A stretch of DNA of 9,426 bases, from assembly GCA_946885665.1 (NCBI GenBank), contig CAMPGT010000153.1, positions 1 through 9,426 of the forward strand, read 5' to 3'. Below are positions 6,034 to 9,426 of the stretch, one piece after another. A program made the translations under genes and the position numbers. Origin of the DNA: an uncultured Chitinophagaceae bacterium (GTDB lineage Bacteria > Bacteroidota > Bacteroidia > Chitinophagales > Chitinophagaceae). The stretch's first letter is position 1; each line of letters starts with the position of its first letter. The notes under the pieces were generated by a model. The model ran no database searches and was not told where the DNA came from. It saw nothing but the letters and a program-made list of their open reading frames with translations.

Positions 6034-8073
6034 ATGAAACAGATTTACCTTCTAATTGTTCTTTTAGCTCCGGTGTTCGTATCCGGCCAGTATGTGTTCA
6101 ATGCCGCCTTCCAAAGTGTAAAGTTTGGCGGCCCCGGCGTAACCATCACGAATAAAGTTAGCGACGGTACCACCAGCGGAAGCGTAGTGCTGTACCAGAA
6201 TGTAGTAAACATCGACGGCCAGCAGATCGATGCGATCATCCGGACGATATCGGTCAGCTCCGGCGCCTACATGCTGTTTGACCAGGCTGGTACCGGCACT
6301 GGATATACGAATAATAATTCGACGTGGTTTTCGCCGCAATTCCTTTTTCCAGCGGGCGGCGGCTCCGCTTTATTTGAATTTGAGTTCATACTTGGCAACT
6401 CATATAACAACACAACAAAGACCGGCACACCGGTTACGCTGCAAAATATGATGATCAACTCGTACGACATTGATGGCAACGACGCAGCAGGCTCGAACCA
6501 ATTCAGTGAATTCGGAGGATTTTATACCAGTGAAGTATCAACGGTCACATCATTGACCACTTCCTATAATGCAGCAACCAACCTTACCAGGTTCAATTCT
6601 ACCATTAATACGAACGTTGTCAACGCAGCAGACCCCAACACCCGTGTGAGAGTGAGCTACCAGGAGATGAATAATTTCAGGATATCGGTAGGATCGGGCG
6701 GAGAGGGCGTGGCCTATTTCTTTATCGACTTCGATAAAGGCGTTGATTTCGGCGTACCGACAACGATAACCACTGCCCCTACTATTGATCTTACACCTTC
6801 TGCGTCAGGAACAGATAACAGCTCTTCCCTCTGCGCACCTGGTTCAATGAAATTTACTGCCAGCGGCACCAACATTGCGCCCCTGCTCACCACTGCATCG
6901 GGCGGCACAACGCTCGAAAGGCTGCGCGTTACCTTTAACTCAACCGACATCAAAGACGGTGCATCCGAAATACTGCGTGTGGGGAACAGGGACATTGCGC
7001 TGAACTTTACGAACGGAGCAACACTTTCTACCATCAACATCAGCAGCACAAGCTATACTGCCACGGCCGTTGTCAGCGGCACCGAAAAATCGCTCTATCT
7101 CTCCAAAACGTCGAGCGCAACCATGACACTTGCAGAAGGCGAAAAATTATTGGATGGCATCTCGTACAAAAATAGCCTCGCCACACCAACACCAGGCAAC
7201 CGGCCCTTTAAAGTGCGCGCCAAAGACGGTGCGTACGAGAGCCAGGCTTATACCTTTACTGCAATCGTCGGTTATACTCCTGCAATAAGCCAGCAACCGC
7301 AGGCGGCCGTCATTGCAACGGGAGCGGGAACAAGCTTTACAACAGTGAGCAATGCAGTTTCCTACCAGTGGCAGGTGAACGACGGCAGCGGCTTCCAGGA
7401 TGTTGCCAACTCGGCAATCTACAGCGGCGCCACTACCGCCACACTTACGCTTACTAACGTACCTTTTACCATGAACAACTACACCTACCGGGTAGTTACA
7501 TCGGCGAACACCTGTACCCAGGTAACTTCTACGGCGGCACTTTCTGTTTTACAGACGCTTCCGGTTAAGTGGCTCGGTTTCTCTGCCGGTGTTGAGGAAA
7601 GCAATGTGCTGGTGAAATGGGCAACGTCGCAGGAAATAAACGCCGGCAGTTATACTGTTCAACACAGTGCCGATGGAAAGAACTTCGAAAGCATCGGGCA
7701 CGTAAGTGCAGCAGGAAACAGCAGCGTGAACAACTATTACAGCTTTACCGACGAGCAGCCCGCAGCAGGAAATAATTACTACCGCATTCTTCAAACCGAT
7801 AACGATGGTAAAGCGTCTTACAGCAAGATCGTGAGTGTTTATTTTGGCGGTGCGGGCAATACAAAGGTGATGAACAACCCGGTTTCGAACGGTCAGCTAC
7901 GCGTTCAGATGGGTGAGCCTTCTTCGCTCAGGCTGTTCAGCGCCGATGGAAAGCTTGTGAGAAAGGAACAGGCCGGCAAAGGCATGCACACGATGACTGT
8001 GTCGGGGCTTTCGAGGGGCATGTACACACTGCTTTCGGGAACAGAGGTAAAAAGAATATTAATTAACCAATGA
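6034..8073 (+). CDS. Secreted protein with T9SS type A sorting domain and Ig-like region
   Basis: 679 residues from the ATG at 6034. The frame opens at 5986, but only this ATG gives a standard signal peptide: MKQIYLLIVLLAPVFVSG, then QYVFN. Residues 20-240 form a Ser/Thr/Asn-rich beta domain with Asp-rich turns (SYDIDGNDAAG 143-153; FFIDFDKGVDFG 229-240) that could bind calcium. Residues 295-405 resemble the cadherin-like repeats of bacterial surface proteins (LERLRVTF, DGASEILRV, LLDGISYKN, TPGNRPFKVRAKDG). Residues 417-507 are Ig-like (ISQQPQAAVI, VSYQWQVNDGSGFQDV, TATLTLTNVPFTMNNYTYRV). Residues 509-603 are the common LPVKW linker domain (VLVKWATSQEINAGSYTVQ, DGKNF, NYYRILQTDNDGKASYSKIV). 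Residues 615-679 are the sorting domain (NPVSNGQLRVQM, LRLFSADGKLV, LSRGMYTLL), ending KRILINQ. It should be exported by Sec and then T9SS and attached to or released from the surface. There is no catalytic motif, so an adhesive or structural role is likely. Single gene with its own terminator. Confidence 0.93.
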   Translation: MKQIYLLIVLLAPVFVSGQYVFNAAFQSVKFGGPGVTITNKVSDGTTSGSVVLYQNVVNIDGQQIDAIIRTISVSSGAYMLFDQAGTGTGYTNNNSTWFSPQFLFPAGGGSALFEFEFILGNSYNNTTKTGTPVTLQNMMINSYDIDGNDAAGSNQFSEFGGFYTSEVSTVTSLTTSYNAATNLTRFNSTINTNVVNAADPNTRVRVSYQEMNNFRISVGSGGEGVAYFFIDFDKGVDFGVPTTITTAPTIDLTPSASGTDNSSSLCAPGSMKFTASGTNIAPLLTTASGGTTLERLRVTFNSTDIKDGASEILRVGNRDIALNFTNGATLSTINISSTSYTATAVVSGTEKSLYLSKTSSATMTLAEGEKLLDGISYKNSLATPTPGNRPFKVRAKDGAYESQAYTFTAIVGYTPAISQQPQAAVIATGAGTSFTTVSNAVSYQWQVNDGSGFQDVANSAIYSGATTATLTLTNVPFTMNNYTYRVVTSANTCTQVTSTAALSVLQTLPVKWLGFSAGVEESNVLVKWATSQEINAGSYTVQHSADGKNFESIGHVSAAGNSSVNNYYSFTDEQPAAGNNYYRILQTDNDGKASYSKIVSVYFGGAGNTKVMNNPVSNGQLRVQMGEPSSLRLFSADGKLVRKEQAGKGMHTMTVSGLSRGMYTLLSGTEVKRILINQ

Positions 8074-8103
8074 TCGATTAGGCTTATTCATGGTTGATTT
8101 TTT

Positions 8104-8138
8104 GGAGCAGGCACCGCGTTGCCTGCTTCGTTTTTTTT
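8104..8138 (+). terminator. Rho-independent terminator after the T9SS cargo gene
   Basis: GGAGCAGGCA (8104-8113) pairs with TGCCTGCTTC (8120-8129) as a 10-bp stem with one G-U pair and a 6-base loop. A G and then eight T residues (8131-8138) follow. It lies 31 bases past the stop codon at 8073. Confidence 0.93.
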
Positions 8139-8256
8139 AAATGTATTTGTCAATTGCCTATATTTAGACCTCGATCCGTCCCTGCAGATTCTTTCCTTTG
8201 ATCGGCCAATATTATTCGTTCCCCGTTTTTCAATTACTTTTTACGACCCCCTAAAC

Positions 8257-8997
8257 ATGAAACGGCTTTTTCTATTTGCCTGTATCGCCATTTTTCTGCC
8301 CGGCTGCCAGAAAATAATGGAGTATTACAACATCAATCAGCCGGCTTCTGTTTCGCATTGCCGGTTAATAAGCGAAACCGATCCCGCCGATCCCGTATAT
8401 CAACGGACGTTATTTGAGTACAATGATGATGGTACACCGCGATCAATTTCCTTTCCTTATCCCGACGAGGGTCATTTTCTAGGATTCACTTACGACGGGC
8501 AGGGGAGGTTGCTGGAGGAGATTGCATCCACCTATGTGGGTCCCGGCAGCAGGAAATATGTTTATGAAGGAGACAGCAGGCTGCCTGTGAGAGATACGCT
8601 CTACCGGTGGTATGGCCTGATTTATACAGAATCGTTTACCTACGATGCAAACGATCGGATCATACGGGAAGATGTTCGCCTTGCATACGCTCCCGATGAT
8701 TATGATGAGGAAGTGTTTGGCGATGCGCGTCAATGGGAATACAGTGAATATTACTATTATGATCTGCGCGGCAATCGCCAGTATCCTCCTCAGCATAGTC
8801 ATGGCCTGAAAAAGCCAATTGAATACAGCGATAAACCTGATCCTTACCTTTTGCACCCTGTCTTCCAATTATATTATCGCAACTTCAGCAGGAACAGTAC
8901 AAAATATGCTGATCGCAGAACAACCAGTTTTAATGAGGCGCTTCTTCCTCTTGCGTTTTCGGATTCTCCCATGGTACTGGCTTACGATTGTGAATAG
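8257..8997 (+). CDS. Hypothetical lipoprotein with YD-like motifs
   Basis: 246 residues from the ATG at 8257. The frame opens at 8119 inside the preceding terminator, so that start is not credible. MKRLFLFACIAIFLPGC is a lipoprotein signal with lipobox L-P-G-C and the lipidated Cys at 17. The mature part carries repeated Tyr-Asp units: LFEYNDDGTPRSI (52-64), FTYDGQGRLLEE (77-88), FTYDANDRIIRE (127-138) and YYYDLRGNRQY (166-176). These recall the YD-type repeats of Rhs-like proteins, but they are short and sparse, as in many Chitinophagaceae lipoproteins. Acidic and Tyr-rich (DDYDEEVFGD at 147-156; EYSEYYYYD). No enzyme motif. Predicted on the outer membrane or periplasmic face. It lies 20 bases before the YeeE gene, but that gene has its own -7 element, so an operon is not assumed. 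It is similar in style to the lipoprotein at 956; homology is unproven. Confidence 0.82.
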   Translation: MKRLFLFACIAIFLPGCQKIMEYYNINQPASVSHCRLISETDPADPVYQRTLFEYNDDGTPRSISFPYPDEGHFLGFTYDGQGRLLEEIASTYVGPGSRKYVYEGDSRLPVRDTLYRWYGLIYTESFTYDANDRIIREDVRLAYAPDDYDEEVFGDARQWEYSEYYYYDLRGNRQYPPQHSHGLKKPIEYSDKPDPYLLHPVFQLYYRNFSRNSTKYADRRTTSFNEALLPLAFSDSPMVLAYDCE

Positions 8998-9006
8998 AAT
9001 CCTCAT

Positions 9007-9014
9007 TAACTTTG
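9007..9014 (+). promoter_or_regulatory. Bacteroidetes -7 promoter element TAACTTTG
   Basis: Perfect TAnnTTTG, identical in all eight bases to the element at 1901, ending three bases (TAG) before the ATG at 9018. The predicted transcription start falls on or next to the A of the ATG, implying a leaderless mRNA. Upstream, a TTG at 8988-8990 is 16 bases away, closer than the usual -33 spacing, so the -33 part is uncertain. Confidence 0.65.
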
Positions 9015-9017
9015 TAG

Positions 9018-9426
9018 ATGCTCGAAGTATTAAAACAACCGTGGCCGTGGTGGGTTTCGGGACCGCTGATAGGGCTGATGGTTCCCGCGCTCCTGATATT
9101 CGGCAATAAGCCCTTTGGCGTTTCATCAAGCCTCAAGCATATTTGCGCAGCATGCTTCCCCGGTAATATTTCTTTTTTTAGATATAACTGGCGAGAGGAA
9201 GCATGGAGCCTCTTCTTTGTTGGCGGCATCCTTGTTGGCGGTTTCATAGCCTGGAACTGGCTCTCCAGTCACGACATCCATATCAATCCTGCGCTCCTCA
9301 ACGAGTTAAGGCAGTATGGCATCGCGGATAGCTCGCAACTGGTACCGAAAGAGGTCATCAGTTGGCAATCGTTATTCACGCTCAAAGGGATCATCATGAC
9401 CGTAGGGGGTGGATTTCTCGTGGGCT
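9018..9426 (+). CDS. YeeE/YedE-family sulfur-compound transporter, N-terminal part (runs off right edge)
   Basis: 136 residues are visible and the frame is open to the edge. The opening MLEVLKQPWPWWVSGPLIGL is the usual N-terminus of the short Bacteroidetes YeeE/YedE proteins and fixes the start. Features: a first membrane segment at about 12-29 ending in FGN, KPFGVSSSLKHICAAC (31-46) with the family's Cys pair at 43 and 46, FFRYNWREEAW (53-63), a membrane segment at 64-81 (SLFFVGGILVGGFIAWNWL), a periplasmic-type loop 82-118, and LKGIIMTVGGGFLVG (122-136) starting the next segment. The conserved GTRYAGGCTSGH-type block would lie just past the edge. By family knowledge these inner-membrane proteins import thiosulfate or related sulfur species through conserved Cys residues. 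In Bacteroidetes a second short YeeE-like gene usually follows; that lies outside the window. Confidence 0.93.
   Translation, partial: MLEVLKQPWPWWVSGPLIGLMVPALLIFGNKPFGVSSSLKHICAACFPGNISFFRYNWREEAWSLFFVGGILVGGFIAWNWLSSHDIHINPALLNELRQYGIADSSQLVPKEVISWQSLFTLKGIIMTVGGGFLVG

Noticed and set aside
8119..8256. Upstream in-frame start for the second lipoprotein
   Set aside because: It begins inside the terminator hairpin of the previous gene, and the lipoprotein signal begins at 8257.
8479..8868. Minus-strand open frame of 129 codons under the second lipoprotein
   Set aside because: Antisense to a gene with a clear signal peptide and motifs; its translation has no family features.

Overview
The window looks like chromosome of a Bacteroidota bacterium, most likely a Chitinophagaceae-type organism. 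The evidence is a T9SS-type C-terminal sorting domain on a large secreted protein, a Bacteroidetes-style FtsX/MacB permease, a TonB-dependent receptor with an N-terminal carboxypeptidase-regulatory-like domain, Tyr-rich lipoproteins, and -7 elements of the Bacteroidetes form TAnnTTTG instead of Shine-Dalgarno-led starts. No tRNA, rRNA, CRISPR, transposase or phage gene was seen. The genus is an inference from protein style.

Layout. 1-684 (minus) is the N-terminal part of an ABC-transporter permease that runs off the left edge. 685-955 is a divergent intergenic region with no gene. 956-1879 (plus) is an unrecognised lipoprotein. 1913-2233 and 2269-4422 (plus) form a pair: a small Cys-rich exported protein resembling DUF6660, then a TonB-dependent outer-membrane receptor. 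The likely shared job is uptake of a metal or metal complex. 4452-5012 (minus) converges on the receptor and encodes a hypothetical protein with an Ig-like C-terminal half. A terminator at 5156-5185 separates it from a decayed 2'-5' RNA ligase (2H phosphoesterase) gene at 5192-5537 (minus), which has lost its middle and changed frame. 5648-5860 (plus) is a KTSC-domain protein. 6034-8073 (plus) is a 679-residue secreted T9SS cargo protein followed by a strong terminator at 8104-8138. 8257-8997 (plus) is a second lipoprotein with YD-like motifs. 9018 to the right edge is the start of a YeeE/YedE-family sulfur-compound transporter.

How the genes relate. Most are single cell-envelope or surface genes. 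The only convincing functional pair is the Cys-rich small protein with the receptor. The YeeE gene probably continues into a longer sulfur-transport cluster outside the window.

Most notable: (i) two genes whose start codon lies 3-4 nt after a perfect TAACTTTG -7 element, suggesting leaderless transcripts; (ii) the internally deleted 2'-5' RNA ligase, whose deletion junction abuts a perfect 8-bp inverted repeat; (iii) paired short palindromes just before the receptor gene. I found no clear evidence for a complete undescribed multi-gene system.
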